Assembly: GCA_965659945.1 (NCBI GenBank)
Contig: CBFHYJ010000002.1
Span: 1-64,000, forward strand
Length of the DNA stretch: 64,000 nucleotides
Source of the DNA: VMDJ01 sp965659945
GTDB lineage: Bacteria; Pseudomonadota; Gammaproteobacteria; Chromatiales; Chromatiaceae
Direction of reading: 5' to 3'
The notes beneath the pieces are model-generated. The model saw only the letters and a list, made by a program, of their open reading frames with translations, ran no database searches and had not been told where the DNA came from. The stretch's first letter is position 1. Every line of letters begins with the position of its first letter. The position numbers and the translations under genes are program-made. Shown here one piece after another: positions 54,389 through 64,000 of the stretch.

Positions 54389-55564
54389 ATGTTCGAATTA
54401 ATGGATGTAGATAGTCAGAACGCGGTGATTAAAGTCATTGGCGTTGGTGGCGGTGGCGGTAATGCCGTCAATCATATGCTGCAATCTCATATTGATGGCG
54501 TGGAGTTCATTTGTGCAAATACAGATGCGCAGGCGTTGAATAACACGCAAGTTCGTACTGCTTTGCAGTTAGGTGCGAATGTGACACGTGGTCTTGGCGC
54601 AGGTGCAAATCCTGAGCGTGGCTACGAAGCAGCGATGGAGGATCGTGACCGTATTGCAGATGCGATTGAAGGTGCAGACATGGTCTTTATCACGGCGGGT
54701 ATGGGTGGTGGTACCGGTACCGGTGCGGCACCTGTGGTTGCAGAAGTTGCAAAAGACATGGGTATTTTGACTGTTGCGGTAGTAACCAAGCCATTTAGCT
54801 TTGAAGGCCCTAAGCGTATGCAGATTGCAGAAGCAGGTATTCGTGAGTTATCAGAGCGTGTTGATTCATTGATCGTGATTCCAAACGAGAAATTATTGTC
54901 GGCACTTGGTCGTGTTAGTTTGCTTGAAGCGTTTAAGTCAGCTAACGATGTATTGCTGAATGCTGTTCAAGGTATTGCTGATTTGATCACCAAGCCTGGT
55001 TTGATCAACGTTGACTTCGCTGACGTAAGAACTGTTATGTCAGAGATGGGTAAAGCGATGATGGGTGCAGGTAAAGCAACAGGTGAAGATCGTGCACGTG
55101 AAGCGGCTGAGCTAGCGATTCGTAGTCCATTATTGGAGGACATCAACTTGTCTGGCGCACGTGGTCTATTGGTTAATATCACTGCGGGTATGGACATGGG
55201 TATCCATGAATTTGATGAAGTCGGTTCAACCATTCGTGAGTTCGCATGTGATGAAGCGACGGTGGTTGTGGGCACTGTTATCGACCCAGAGATGACCGAT
55301 GAGATGCGCGTCACTGTTGTGGCAACTGGTTTGGAAGCACCAGCTGCACGATTGAGTGCCGTGCCAGATTCAGTAGAGATGCCGGTGAAGAGAGTGGCGA
55401 ACGGTGACCTTGTTGATGCGCAAGCAACTGAAGAGTCATTGGATAAGCCTACTGTGATTCGTCAAAATCCACAAAATCCTGCACGAGAGTATGTTGATGC
55501 GGCTATCAATAAAGACATGGAGTTTTTAGATATCCCAGCGTTCTTACGACGCCAAGCAGATTAA
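54389..55564 (+). CDS. ftsZ: Cell division GTPase FtsZ
   Basis: This 391-residue tubulin homologue forms the Z-ring. It contains [15 protein letters not shown], the tubulin signature [10 protein letters not shown] near residue 107, and FAGPKRMQ-like [12 protein letters not shown] variable linker (about 320-370) ends in the conserved tail [11 protein letters not shown] that binds FtsA, ZipA and ZapD (also encoded in this window). The ribosome site GGAGGAA is the strongest in the cluster, in keeping with high FtsZ output. 150 bases separate it from lpxC. Confidence 0.97.
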   Translation: MFELMDVDSQNAVIKVIGVGGGGGNAVNHMLQSHIDGVEFICANTDAQALNNTQVRTALQLGANVTRGLGAGANPERGYEAAMEDRDRIADAIEGADMVFITAGMGGGTGTGAAPVVAEVAKDMGILTVAVVTKPFSFEGPKRMQIAEAGIRELSERVDSLIVIPNEKLLSALGRVSLLEAFKSANDVLLNAVQGIADLITKPGLINVDFADVRTVMSEMGKAMMGAGKATGEDRAREAAELAIRSPLLEDINLSGARGLLVNITAGMDMGIHEFDEVGSTIREFACDEATVVVGTVIDPEMTDEMRVTVVATGLEAPAARLSAVPDSVEMPVKRVANGDLVDAQATEESLDKPTVIRQNPQNPAREYVDAAINKDMEFLDIPAFLRRQAD

Positions 55565-55714
55565 TTTTTAGTGGATTAGCACTTGAACTGAAGGGACTTT
55601 TTGCAGAGAATAAGGGAATTCCCTAGCTGTATCCGGAGTATTGGGTTTCGCCTGGGTTGTAGTAAAAGCTGTAACTCATTGTAATTACTCAATATTTTTG
55701 GAGTTTTGCTCAAA

Positions 55715-56623
55715 ATGATTAAACAACGCACGTTGCGCAATATGATTAAGGCAACCGGTGTAGGCCTACACACCGGCGAGAAAGTCTTGCTTACTTTGCG
55801 CCCAGCAGCGGTCAATACCGGCATTATTTTTCGCCGTGTAGACCTTGATCCTGTTGTTGAAATCCCAGCAAAAGCAGATTTCGTTGGCGACACTATGTTG
55901 TCGACCACCCTTATTAAAGATGGTGTTCGTGTTTCGACAATTGAGCACTTGTTAGCTGCAATGGCGGGTTTAGGTATCGATAATGCCTACATCGACCTGA
56001 CCTCGTCAGAAGTTCCCATCATGGATGGAAGCGCGAGTCCTTTCGTTTTCTTGATCCAATCCGCTGGGATCGAAGAACAGAAAGCGGCGAAGCGCTTTAT
56101 CCGCATCAAAAAGCCTATCGAAGTTACCCATGGTGATAAGGTTGCTCGTTTCGAGCCTTTCGAAGGTTTTAAAGTTAATTTTGATATTGATTTTGACCAT
56201 CCTGTCTTTGAGGACGGTGGTAATACGGTTGAAATCGACTTCTCATCAACCTCATTCGTTAAAGAAATTAGTCGCGCACGTACCTTTGGTTTCTTGCGTG
56301 ATATCGAAGCTTTACGTGAACGTGGCCTTGCCCTAGGTGGCAGCATGCAGAACGCGATTGTTGTCGATGATTTCCGTATATTGAATGACGACGGCCTACG
56401 TTACGAAGACGAATTCGTTAAGCACAAGGTGCTTGATGCGATTGGTGACTTGTATCTGTTGGGCTACAGCTTGATCGGTGCATTTACTGGCTACAAGTCA
56501 GGTCACGCTTTAAATAACCAACTTTTACATGCTTTGGCGGCTGATCAGTCTGCATGGGAAGAGGTTATTTTTGAAGACGAAACAACCGCGCCGATCTCGT
56601 ACGCAAAACCTATTCAGGTTTAA
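55715..56623 (+). CDS. lpxC: UDP-3-O-acyl-GlcNAc deacetylase LpxC
   Basis: This 302-residue zinc deacetylase makes the committed step of lipid A synthesis. [20 protein letters not shown] matches E. coli LpxC from the first residue. Zinc ligands lie in [27 protein letters not shown] (His and Asp) and the later [11 protein letters not shown] supplies the catalytic histidine. The family start fixes 55715, with GGAG upstream at long spacing. The C-terminus lacks the LAxxxxxAVLA degron sequence known in E. coli (it ends SYAKPIQV), so turnover by FtsH may differ. Confidence 0.96.
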   Translation: MIKQRTLRNMIKATGVGLHTGEKVLLTLRPAAVNTGIIFRRVDLDPVVEIPAKADFVGDTMLSTTLIKDGVRVSTIEHLLAAMAGLGIDNAYIDLTSSEVPIMDGSASPFVFLIQSAGIEEQKAAKRFIRIKKPIEVTHGDKVARFEPFEGFKVNFDIDFDHPVFEDGGNTVEIDFSSTSFVKEISRARTFGFLRDIEALRERGLALGGSMQNAIVVDDFRILNDDGLRYEDEFVKHKVLDAIGDLYLLGYSLIGAFTGYKSGHALNNQLLHALAADQSAWEEVIFEDETTAPISYAKPIQV

Positions 56624-57072
56624 TCAGTCAATTTTCCCAATGTTTTAGCAAGACGCTGCATGGCGTGCTTGAGTGGTTCGTTTGACACCGATTTTGCTGC
56701 ATTTTCGACATGCTGAGTCGCCTTGGCAGAGAACTGGGGTTTAGCGCGTCGAGCAACCCGTAGTGGCTTGGTTTTGGCAATGGGTCGAGTGGCAATTTGC
56801 AGATCGCGAACTTGTGGGTATTTGCGTCGAATTGATGCTAAAAGTTGCGGTTCGCTGAAACGAATTTTAGCCGCCCAAAGCGAAGAATCGGTTACTATTC
56901 GCAAGCTATTTCCATCAAGTGAAATGACATGGCAGTGTTGAGCGACTTGGCCCGGCAATGAGTCCTTCACTTGGTTAGCTAAATGCTGTTGCTGAGAAAT
57001 GTTTTGATGCAGTCGACGCAACTCTTCATCAGCATTCAGAACTTGGCGGATTGATTGCGGTCTTTTAGCCAT
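56620..57072 (-). CDS. dciA: DciA (DUF721) helicase-loader protein
   Basis: This protein of about 150 residues has a DUF721 domain (residues 10-105; [20 protein letters not shown] and [19 protein letters not shown]) and a basic, probably disordered tail. DciA is the ancestral loader of the DnaB helicase in bacteria without DnaC, so this organism probably uses DciA. I chose ATG 57072 ([12 protein letters not shown]) over one six codons earlier; neither has a clear ribosome site. It sits between lpxC and the M23 gene on the opposite strand, a known gammaproteobacterial arrangement. Confidence 0.88.
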   Translation of the reverse strand: MAKRPQSIRQVLNADEELRRLHQNISQQQHLANQVKDSLPGQVAQHCHVISLDGNSLRIVTDSSLWAAKIRFSEPQLLASIRRKYPQVRDLQIATRPIAKTKPLRVARRAKPQFSAKATQHVENAAKSVSNEPLKHAMQRLAKTLGKLTD

Positions 57073-57101
57073 TAAATCAAATAACAACATTAGCGAGTCA
57101 G

Positions 57102-58019
57102 ATGAATATCATCCTGATACCAAAGTCACGTAAACACAAGCGCAGTGTGCAAATCAGTGCGGCTAAAGCCTCATTGTGGCTAGTGCCAAGCATGGCTGTG
57201 GTGAGTGGTTTGTTGGTATGGCTCGGGTATGTCATGGGTTCAGGCGTGCAGCCAATTGCTGTCGATAAGCCGGTTGAAGCCTGGGTTGAAACCTTGCGCA
57301 AGAGTCAGCGAGCTGTCGCTGAACTGCGTGATGAGCAACGCGCCAATATTGATGCCTTAGCGATTCATATCGGTAATCTGCAAGCTCGCTTGTTGCGCTT
57401 GGATGCCTTAGGTGAGCGTCTAGCTGAGCAGAGTGATGTGCACATTGCTGATCTGGCATTTGATCAAGCACCCGCAGTAGGTGGTTCAGAGCAGGGTGTT
57501 AACTCTTTAGAGTTAAAAGAACTAGCAGCTGAAATTGACAGATTGACCGGCTTGCTCGAAGAGCGTGAGGAAGCGCTCACATCGATTCAAGATCAACTTA
57601 GTCAACGTGAGCTTGTCGATGCGGTGACCTTGTCAGGTAAGCCTACTCGTAAAGGTTGGATGTCCTCAGTCTATGGCGAGCGTATCGATCCATTTAACGG
57701 CAAAAAGACTTTCCATCGTGGTGTCGACTTTGCCGGCAAAGAAGGTATCGATATTCATGCCATCGCAGGTGGTGTTGTAACGCGTTCCGAGTTATCACCT
57801 GACTTTGGTAACGTGATCGAGATTCAGCATATAGATGGCTACACCTCGCTTTATGCGCACAATGAAAAGAATCTTGTTGGCTTAGGTGACATCATCACTA
57901 AAGGCCAAGTCATTGCGCTTCTGGGAAGTACGGGTCGTTCTAATGGACCGCACGTACATCTTGAAGTGCATCAAAATGGAAAACATATCAATCCGAGCCG
58001 CTTTATACGCGCCCCTTAA
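57102..58019 (+). CDS. M23 family metallopeptidase (peptidoglycan endopeptidase-like)
   Basis: This 305-residue protein has an N-terminal membrane helix (LWLVPSMAVVSGLLVWLGYV), a coiled coil (about 80-185; LEERE, LRDEQRANIDALAIHIGN) and a C-terminal LytM domain. Zinc ligands appear as HRGVDFAG (His and Asp) and HVHLEVHQ. All key residues are intact, so it may be an active DD-endopeptidase rather than an EnvC-like activator. It lies just upstream of secA, where homologues occur in Pseudomonas. Confidence 0.88.
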   Translation: MNIILIPKSRKHKRSVQISAAKASLWLVPSMAVVSGLLVWLGYVMGSGVQPIAVDKPVEAWVETLRKSQRAVAELRDEQRANIDALAIHIGNLQARLLRLDALGERLAEQSDVHIADLAFDQAPAVGGSEQGVNSLELKELAAEIDRLTGLLEEREEALTSIQDQLSQRELVDAVTLSGKPTRKGWMSSVYGERIDPFNGKKTFHRGVDFAGKEGIDIHAIAGGVVTRSELSPDFGNVIEIQHIDGYTSLYAHNEKNLVGLGDIITKGQVIALLGSTGRSNGPHVHLEVHQNGKHINPSRFIRAP

Positions 58020-58092
58020 TTTTGCTCAACCCTGTTAAAGGGTGTCTTGTGTTTCCATTGTCTAAAACTATATTGCCTGAAAGGCCAATTCC

Positions 58093-60891
58093 ATGATCAG
58101 CAAAATAATGAAAAAAGTGTTTGGTAGTCGTAACGATCGACTCGTCAAACGCATGATGAAAACGGTTCAACAAATCAATGATCTTGAACCTGAAATAAGT
58201 TCGCTAAGCGATGAGCAGCTACAAGCGAAAACGCAAGAGTTTCGTGATCGCTTAGACAGTGGCACAAGCCTCGATGATTTGATGCCAGAAGCCTTTGCGG
58301 TTGTGCGCGAGGCAGGTAAGCGTGTCATGGAGATGCGACATTTCGACGTTCAGCTGATCGGTGGCATGGTACTTAATCAAGGCAAGATTGCTGAGATGCG
58401 TACCGGTGAAGGTAAGACACTAGTGGCAACATTGGCGGCTTATTTGAATGCATTGCCGGCTAAGGGTATGCACGTTGTCACGGTAAACGACTATTTGGCG
58501 CGACGTGACGCAGCATGGATGGGTCGTCTTTATAACTTTTTGGGCTTAAGTACGGGTGTTATCAATTCATCAGGTGCCGAAGGTCCTGATGCGGCATCGT
58601 TTAAGGTCGATCTGAGCTTTGAAGGTACAGATGGTTATCAGCACTTACGCCCCTGTACCCGTCGTGAAGCGTACGACTGCGACATTACTTACGGCACTAA
58701 TAACGAATTTGGTTTCGACTATCTGCGCGACAATATGTCGTTCTCGGCAGAGCAGCGTGCACAACGCCGCGCCTTCGCTATAGTAGACGAGGTTGACTCA
58801 ATCCTGATCGACGAAGCACGTACGCCGTTGATTATCTCGGGACCTGCAGAAGATAGTTCGCAAACCTATTTGGCAGTGAATGACATTCCAGCTCAACTTA
58901 CACGTCAAGATCCAATCACAAATGATGAAGGTAAGCCTGATTTCGGTCCTGGCGATTACGCCGTTGATGAGAAGGCGAAACAGATCTTTTTAAGTGACGA
59001 TGGTCACGAAAAGGTCGAAGAGGTTCTCGCGAAGAAAGGTTTGTTAGCAGAAGGTGAGAGTCTTTATGACTCAGCTAATATCTTGCTTATGCATCACGTG
59101 ATGGCAGCGTTGCGTGCCCATGTCTTATTTACAGTCAATGTTGATTACATCGTAAGAGATGGCCAGATTGTTATTGTTGATGAGTTCACGGGCCGTACGA
59201 TGCCGGGTCGTCGTTGGTCAGAAGGCCTGCATCAGGCGGTTGAAGCGAAAGAAGGTGTGCCAATTCAGCACGAGAACCAAACGCTTGCATCCATTACGTT
59301 CCAGAACTTCTTCCGTCTCTATGAAAAGCTCTCCGGTATGACCGGTACGGCGGATACTGAAGCTTTCGAATTTCAGCAGATCTATGGTCTTGAGGTTGTG
59401 GTTATCCCGACCAATACGCCAGTTCTACGTGATGATCAAACTGACTTGATCTTCATGACGCAACAAGAAAAATACGCAGCGATCATCAAAGATGTGGCTG
59501 ACTGTGTGGAACGTGGTCAGCCGGTGTTGGTGGGTACGGCTTCGATTGAAGTGTCGGAGTTGGTGGATAATCTGCTCAATGAAGCAAATATTAAGCACCA
59601 GGTGTTGAACGCAAAGCAACACGAGCGTGAAGCTCACATTGTTGCTGAAGCAGGTCGTCCAAGCGCAGTTACCATTGCAACTAACATGGCAGGCCGTGGT
59701 ACCGATATCGTGCTCGGCGGTAATGTTGAGATTGAGATCGAGCAACTCGGTGCGGGAGCTGATCAAGCTCAAATTGATGCAGTGCGAGCAGACCAAAAGC
59801 AGCGCCACAAGCAAGTGCTTGAAGCAGGTGGTTTGCGCGTAATCGGTACAGAGCGTCATGAGTCACGCCGTATTGATAATCAGTTGCGTGGTCGTTCAGG
59901 TCGTCAAGGTGACCCGGGCTCATCTCGTTTCTACTTATCTCTTGAAGATAGCTTGATGCGCATCTTTGCTTCTGAGCGTGTTGCAGGTTTGATGCAAAAA
60001 CTTGGCATGCAGCAAGGTGAGGCGATTGAGCACCCTTGGGTCAATAAAGCGATCGAGAATGCACAGCGTAAAGTGGAAGGTCGTAACTTCGATATTCGTA
60101 AGAACCTGCTCGATTACGACGATGTCGCGAATGACCAACGTAAGGTGGTTTACCGTCAGCGTGATGACTTGATGAATGTCGAAGATGTGTCTGACGAGAT
60201 CCAAGAGATTCGTGAAGAAGTCGTTAATGACATGATCGATATGTACATCCCGCAACAAAGTTTGGAAGAACAGTGGGATGTTGAAGGCCTTACTGAGGCG
60301 TTAAAAGAACAATACGATCTTCAGTCGCCTATTCAACAATGGCTAGATGAAGATGATGATCTACATGAGGAAACCTTGCGTCAGCGCATCCTGGATCAAA
60401 TCATTGATGTATATAAAGCGAAAGAGGCTCAAGCAGGTCCTGAGCAGATGCGTCGCATTGAAAAAGAGGTCATGCTGTATGTCCTCGATACGCAATGGAA
60501 AGAACATTTGGCGGCAATGGATTATCTGCGTAACAGTATTCATTTACGTGGCTACGCACAAAAGAACCCTAAGCAAGAATACAAGCGTGAGGCATTTGAA
60601 ATGTTCTCTGCAATGCTTGGTGCCATGAAGCAAGAGGTTGTGCAAATTCTGACACGTCTCCAGTTACAAGAGATGCCGCAGCCAGAGCCGCAATCAGATC
60701 CATCTGAATTTAATTTTCAGCACGAAGAGTTCACTGGTTTAGGTGAGCCTGGGCAAGCCGAAGCGACACCAGAAAATCCTGAAGAAGAGCAGCAGCCTTA
60801 TGTTCGCCCTGATAAAAAAGTGGGTCGTAACGAGCCTTGCCCATGTGGTTCGGGTAAAAAGTTTAAACAGTGTCACGGTAAGTTAAATTAA
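58093..60891 (+). CDS. secA: Preprotein translocase ATPase SecA
   Basis: This 932-residue motor drives proteins through SecYEG. Walker A MRTGEGKT is at residues 102-109, followed by [19 protein letters not shown], the helicase motif [14 protein letters not shown], and the C-terminal zinc-binding [13 protein letters not shown] that contacts SecB. Relative to my memory of E. coli SecA, about 24 extra residues sit between GVINSSG (about 155) and [15 protein letters not shown]. There is no secM upstream; a 73-base gap with a small hairpin precedes it. argJ starts at the next base. Confidence 0.97.
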   Translation: MISKIMKKVFGSRNDRLVKRMMKTVQQINDLEPEISSLSDEQLQAKTQEFRDRLDSGTSLDDLMPEAFAVVREAGKRVMEMRHFDVQLIGGMVLNQGKIAEMRTGEGKTLVATLAAYLNALPAKGMHVVTVNDYLARRDAAWMGRLYNFLGLSTGVINSSGAEGPDAASFKVDLSFEGTDGYQHLRPCTRREAYDCDITYGTNNEFGFDYLRDNMSFSAEQRAQRRAFAIVDEVDSILIDEARTPLIISGPAEDSSQTYLAVNDIPAQLTRQDPITNDEGKPDFGPGDYAVDEKAKQIFLSDDGHEKVEEVLAKKGLLAEGESLYDSANILLMHHVMAALRAHVLFTVNVDYIVRDGQIVIVDEFTGRTMPGRRWSEGLHQAVEAKEGVPIQHENQTLASITFQNFFRLYEKLSGMTGTADTEAFEFQQIYGLEVVVIPTNTPVLRDDQTDLIFMTQQEKYAAIIKDVADCVERGQPVLVGTASIEVSELVDNLLNEANIKHQVLNAKQHEREAHIVAEAGRPSAVTIATNMAGRGTDIVLGGNVEIEIEQLGAGADQAQIDAVRADQKQRHKQVLEAGGLRVIGTERHESRRIDNQLRGRSGRQGDPGSSRFYLSLEDSLMRIFASERVAGLMQKLGMQQGEAIEHPWVNKAIENAQRKVEGRNFDIRKNLLDYDDVANDQRKVVYRQRDDLMNVEDVSDEIQEIREEVVNDMIDMYIPQQSLEEQWDVEGLTEALKEQYDLQSPIQQWLDEDDDLHEETLRQRILDQIIDVYKAKEAQAGPEQMRRIEKEVMLYVLDTQWKEHLAAMDYLRNSIHLRGYAQKNPKQEYKREAFEMFSAMLGAMKQEVVQILTRLQLQEMPQPEPQSDPSEFNFQHEEFTGLGEPGQAEATPENPEEEQQPYVRPDKKVGRNEPCPCGSGKKFKQCHGKLN

Positions 60892-62100
60892 ATGAGCGAT
60901 AACGAATTGATGGCAGGCGTTGGCCTGCCGGTATCAGGTGTTAGATTAGCTACGGCTGCAGCTGGAATTCGTTATAAAAATCGGAAAGACGTTTGTCTGA
61001 TCGAACTTATGCAAGATGGCACGGCTGCCGGTGTCTTCACGCAGAACAAGTTCTGTGCGGCTCCCGTGCATATTGCCAAAGAGAATCTGGCTAAAGATCC
61101 GGTGCGTTATTTGATTATCAATTCAGGTAATGCAAATGCGGGCACCGGTGATGAGGGCATGCGTGCCGCCCGCGAAACTTGTCATGCGGTCGCAGCACTT
61201 GCTGGATGCTCTATGAGTCAGGTGCTGCCTTTTTCTACCGGTGTGATTGGCCAAGACTTACCGGTTTTGCCTTTCCAACAGGCGATGCCGAGCTTAATGT
61301 CAGAATTGAGTGAAGACGATTGGGAAGATGCTGCTCGTACCATCATGACGACTGATACTCGACCTAAGTTTTGCTCAAAGCAGATCGAGCTTGAATGTCA
61401 AACGATCACAATTACCGGTATTGCAAAAGGTTCCGGCATGATTCATCCGAATATGGCGACCATGCTCGGTTATGTGGCAACGGATGCCAAAGTCGATCAA
61501 AAGCGCCTGCAGTCCATGTTGAGTAAAGCGGTTGATCCTTCGTTTAACAGCATTACCGTCGATGGTGATACCTCAACCAATGACGCTTGTGTTTTACTGG
61601 CAAGTGGTGCGTCGGGTGTAGAGATCACCGATGTTGCTGAAGAGGCTTTCCAGTCAGCGCTGAACGAGGTCTTGTTCTACTTGGCACGTGAGATCGTACG
61701 TGATGGCGAGGGTGCTACTAAGCTTGTTGAAATCGCAGTCGAAGGCGCTAAAGATGATGCAGAAGCTAAAGCAGTTGCGTTCACCGTCGCGCATTCACCC
61801 TTATGTAAAACTGCTTGGTTTGCATCTGACCCTAACTGGGGCCGTGTGTTAGCCGCTGTTGGACGTGCACCAATTGATCATCTTGATCTTGATGCGCTCA
61901 AGATCTATCTCGATGATATTTTGCTTGTGAGTGACGGTGGTCGTGCGGCGAGCTATACCGAAGAGCAGGGACAAAGCGTTTTGAGTAAAGAGGCTTTCGA
62001 GATCCGTGTGATCATGACTGAAGGTCAGGGTGCTGCGAGAGTGCTGACCTGTGACTTCTCTTACGATTACGTCAAGATCAATGCGGAGTATCGTTCGTAA
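60892..62100 (+). CDS. argJ: Glutamate N-acetyltransferase / amino-acid acetyltransferase ArgJ
   Basis: This 402-residue self-cleaving enzyme of arginine synthesis recycles acetyl groups from N-acetylornithine to glutamate. The autocleavage site is Thr190 in NMATMLGYV, whose threonine becomes the nucleophile of the beta chain. NSGNANAGTG and KGSGMIHPNM are also diagnostic. It starts directly after the secA stop. Whether it also uses acetyl-CoA cannot be told. Confidence 0.94.
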   Translation: MSDNELMAGVGLPVSGVRLATAAAGIRYKNRKDVCLIELMQDGTAAGVFTQNKFCAAPVHIAKENLAKDPVRYLIINSGNANAGTGDEGMRAARETCHAVAALAGCSMSQVLPFSTGVIGQDLPVLPFQQAMPSLMSELSEDDWEDAARTIMTTDTRPKFCSKQIELECQTITITGIAKGSGMIHPNMATMLGYVATDAKVDQKRLQSMLSKAVDPSFNSITVDGDTSTNDACVLLASGASGVEITDVAEEAFQSALNEVLFYLAREIVRDGEGATKLVEIAVEGAKDDAEAKAVAFTVAHSPLCKTAWFASDPNWGRVLAAVGRAPIDHLDLDALKIYLDDILLVSDGGRAASYTEEQGQSVLSKEAFEIRVIMTEGQGAARVLTCDFSYDYVKINAEYRS

Positions 62101-62102
62101 CG

Positions 62103-63044
62103 ATGTCGGATTGGATTCATGTGGTGGCAGGTGTCTTGCGTGATGCGCAAGGAAATATCTTGTTGGCACAGCGACCGGCTAATAAGCATCTCGGTGGTCT
62201 TTGGGAGTTTCCTGGCGGAAAATGCGAAGCAAATGAGTCTGCGGTTGATGCTTTGTCGCGTGAACTGAATGAAGAGTTAGGAATTGTTGAGATTTGCTTT
62301 CGCCCTCTAATCCAAGTGCGCCATGACTATGGCGATAAAAAGATCTTTCTTGATGTCTATCTGGTGACAGGTTGGCAAGGTGAGCCGGTCGGTAAAGAAG
62401 GGCAGCCGCTCGCATGGGTGAGACTTGATGAAATGGAGCGTTATGACATGCCAGCCGCGGATGAGCCAATTATTAAGGCACTTAAATTACCAGCGCGTTA
62501 TTTGATTACACCGCCCGATCTTTCTGCGACAGAAGTGTTGGGTCAGCTAAAAGTGAACCTAGATAAGGGTGAGCAACTTTTCCAGTGGCGCTTGTTTGGT
62601 TTAAATGCGGATGACTGGTCGGAGACATTAGCTAAAGCAAATGCATTAGCGGCTAACTATGACGCAAGCATCATGGTGAATGCCTCGGTTGATGATCAAA
62701 AAAAGTATCAGTTAACCTCTTGGCATCTCAATAGTCGTCAATTGTATGAGCTGAGCCAGCGTCCTGAGGGGTTAGTTATGCTGTCAGCGTCTTGCCATAA
62801 CGAAAAAGATCTTCAGCAAGCAAAAAAACTCGGTGCGGATTTTTGTGTGTTATCGCCGGTTCTGCCTACCCGTTCACATCCAGATGCGACGCCTTTAGGC
62901 TGGGATGTTTTTAAGGGCTTAGTTGAAAAGGTGAATTTACCTGTGTTTGCTTTAGGTGGTATGACACCAGAGCAAGAAGCTAAAGCGCTTGAATGCGGCG
63001 CTCAAGGTGTTGCGGGAATTCGAGGGCTTTGGCGAAGCGCTTAA
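62103..63044 (+). CDS. Nudix hydrolase fused to ThiE-like domain
   Basis: The N-terminal part (1-130) is a MutT-like Nudix domain with the box [18 protein letters not shown] and NEELGI. It is homologous to 8-oxo-dGTPase that guards against mutation. The C-terminal part (about 135-313) has the TMP-synthase (ThiE/TenI) barrel shape ([45 protein letters not shown]). This fusion is widespread in Gammaproteobacteria near secA. ThiE activity is doubtful for such domains. It begins two bases after argJ. Confidence 0.88.
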   Translation: MSDWIHVVAGVLRDAQGNILLAQRPANKHLGGLWEFPGGKCEANESAVDALSRELNEELGIVEICFRPLIQVRHDYGDKKIFLDVYLVTGWQGEPVGKEGQPLAWVRLDEMERYDMPAADEPIIKALKLPARYLITPPDLSATEVLGQLKVNLDKGEQLFQWRLFGLNADDWSETLAKANALAANYDASIMVNASVDDQKKYQLTSWHLNSRQLYELSQRPEGLVMLSASCHNEKDLQQAKKLGADFCVLSPVLPTRSHPDATPLGWDVFKGLVEKVNLPVFALGGMTPEQEAKALECGAQGVAGIRGLWRSA

Positions 63045-63232
63045 TGAAGCGAGCTTGAGTCGTCTTCTGGCGGGAAGTGTGGATCACCTGGGATGCGCTT
63101 TTCTTCATCCAGCCATTCTCCTAAATCAATTAAGCGACAACGCTTGCTGCAAAAAGGGCGATAAGGTGAGTCTTCAGACCAGATGACATCGGCATTACAG
63201 GTTGGACAGCTAACGGTTTTGGCTTTCTTCAT
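63041..63232 (-). CDS. yacG: DNA gyrase inhibitor YacG
   Basis: This 63-residue zinc-finger protein has four cysteines in CPTCNADV and [16 protein letters not shown]. YacG binds GyrB and blocks gyrase from DNA. The ATG at 63232 overlaps the zapD stop (ATGA); a second ATG three codons upstream is possible but would sit inside zapD. It converges on the Nudix gene with overlapping stops. Confidence 0.93.
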   Translation of the reverse strand: MKKAKTVSCPTCNADVIWSEDSPYRPFCSKRCRLIDLGEWLDEEKRIPGDPHFPPEDDSSSLH

Positions 63233-63996
63233 AACTGACATACCTTCAGCTCAAACGGAATGTCTCGGTCAGTCGGCTTTCCGTGGCCTAATTCGGAAAC
63301 TTCTATAAATCGAAGGGTGAAGCGTTGCTTGCCACCGCTGATTTCACAGAACACATTTTCATCTTTAGCCACTTTGATTTGCACAAGTTGAGATGAGCTA
63401 TCACCGCTAAGTGTTTGGTTGTAAAAGCCGCGTTCAGCAATACAGTGTTTCGATACGGTGCTTTCCCGAATCATACCGAGCAGTAGCTCAACAGCATCTT
63501 GCACAGGACCAATCTCATTACGCCAATCATCCATTTGTAGTAGCTGATCGCTATGTGGCTGATTTAACCAGTAATGTAGCTGGGGAATATCAAAGTCAAA
63601 GGTGCCGCCAGGGATCGTAGAACGTTGCAAGACAGCGCTAAGAAATTCATCTTGGCGAAGGTTCTGCCCAAGTGCACCCGAGATACTCTTTAGTGATTTT
63701 CGCGCGTATTCAATATTTTGCAGTACATGCTGCAAGCGATTCATGTCGACATTGCTGGATGACTTTAGACGCTCGAAGAAGACCCGGAAACGTTCGAGCT
63801 CTTTAACGATTTCAGTTTTAAGATCGCCACGAGTGAGTACTGCGGTGATATCGAGAAGGGCTTGCAAGCTGCCGCGAACATTCCATTCGCCTGATTTGCT
63901 CGTAAAGAAATCGAGCTGCTCAAATAAATGTGAAAGGCGCAACAAGGTGCGACTTTTCTCATTTAGCGGTTGTTCAAAGGTGATCAGCTCAGACAT
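63229..63996 (-). CDS. zapD: Z-ring associated protein ZapD
   Basis: This 255-residue cytoplasmic protein bundles FtsZ filaments through the FtsZ C-terminal tail. It begins [20 protein letters not shown]. It contains the ZapD helical segments [15 protein letters not shown] and the region [20 protein letters not shown], then a beta domain ([15 protein letters not shown]). The length is near that of E. coli ZapD (247). In E. coli coaE-zapD-yacG is an operon, and coaE should lie just beyond the window edge. It is translationally coupled to yacG. Confidence 0.94.
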   Translation of the reverse strand: MSELITFEQPLNEKSRTLLRLSHLFEQLDFFTSKSGEWNVRGSLQALLDITAVLTRGDLKTEIVKELERFRVFFERLKSSSNVDMNRLQHVLQNIEYARKSLKSISGALGQNLRQDEFLSAVLQRSTIPGGTFDFDIPQLHYWLNQPHSDQLLQMDDWRNEIGPVQDAVELLLGMIRESTVSKHCIAERGFYNQTLSGDSSSQLVQIKVAKDENVFCEISGGKQRFTLRFIEVSELGHGKPTDRDIPFELKVCQL

Positions 63997-64000
63997 GCTG

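Noticed and set aside
55613..55624. Palindrome AGGGAATTCCCT in the ftsZ-lpxC gap
   Set aside because: Short, no T-tract, and palindromes of this length occur by chance; no role could be supported.

Overview
The window is a gene-dense piece of a gammaproteobacterial chromosome. Base composition is balanced or slightly AT-leaning, and intergenic gaps are all under 300 bases. I place it in Gammaproteobacteria from neighbour pairs typical of that class: rsmI / rnpB / mraZ, a complete mraZ-to-lpxC division and cell-wall cluster, lpxC / dciA / M23 peptidase / secA / argJ / Nudix-ThiE / yacG / zapD, and lpoA-yraN-dolP. The genus cannot be fixed from this sequence alone. I saw no insertion sequence, prophage, CRISPR array, tRNA or rRNA gene.

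Layout. 1-8.4 kb: the end of azlC with azlD (branched-chain amino acid export), an aldo/keto reductase, a periplasmic rhodanese, a 59-residue conserved-looking protein, amtB behind a sigma-54-type promoter, ispB, and the rplU-rpmA-obgE-proB run. 8.4-19.2 kb: rpsT diverges from murJ-lspA-ribF-ileS; a leftward block follows (thioredoxin-like, ampD, ampE, orphan substrate-binding protein), then FKBP-nadC-slyD. 19.2-32.3 kb is the accessory-looking part: glutaredoxin with BolA, a soluble PDC sensor with a DUF1820 protein, hisI-gloB, aroG, a trio of metallo-beta-lactamase, SRPBCC and histidine phosphatase genes, an unknown periplasmic protein, an FAD oxidase coupled to a SPOUT methyltransferase, dxs, a FIST protein and prkB. 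32.4-36.6 kb: an FAD-linked oxidase, dolP, yraN and lpoA, all leftward. 36.6-56.6 kb: rsmI, RNase P RNA, then the division/peptidoglycan cluster mraZ-rsmH-ftsL-ftsI-murE-murF-mraY-murD-ftsW-murG-murC-murB-ddl-ftsQ-ftsA-ftsZ-lpxC. 56.6-64 kb: dciA, an M23 peptidase, secA, argJ, the Nudix-ThiE fusion, yacG and zapD.

The genes work together mostly as an envelope-building module. MurA-independent steps from UDP-MurNAc to lipid II (MurB-F, MraY, MurG), lipid II handling (MurJ), septal synthesis (FtsW, FtsI, LpoA), divisome assembly (FtsA, FtsZ, FtsQ, FtsL, ZapD), lipid A commitment (LpxC), lipoprotein processing (LspA), the polyprenyl supply line (Dxs, IspB) and peptidoglycan recycling (AmpD/AmpE) all lie here. 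The cluster is driven at least in part by a clear sigma-70 promoter at 38042-38070 followed by three 10-bp-phased MraZ boxes.

I did not find a convincing new defence or mobile system. The observations most worth checking are: murJ apparently starting at a CTG codon; a perfect 13-bp-armed palindrome at 8516-8543; the PDC-sensor/DUF1820 pair; the FAD-oxidase/SPOUT-methyltransferase pair; the absence of diaA between yraN and dolP; and the small 59-residue gene at 2534.
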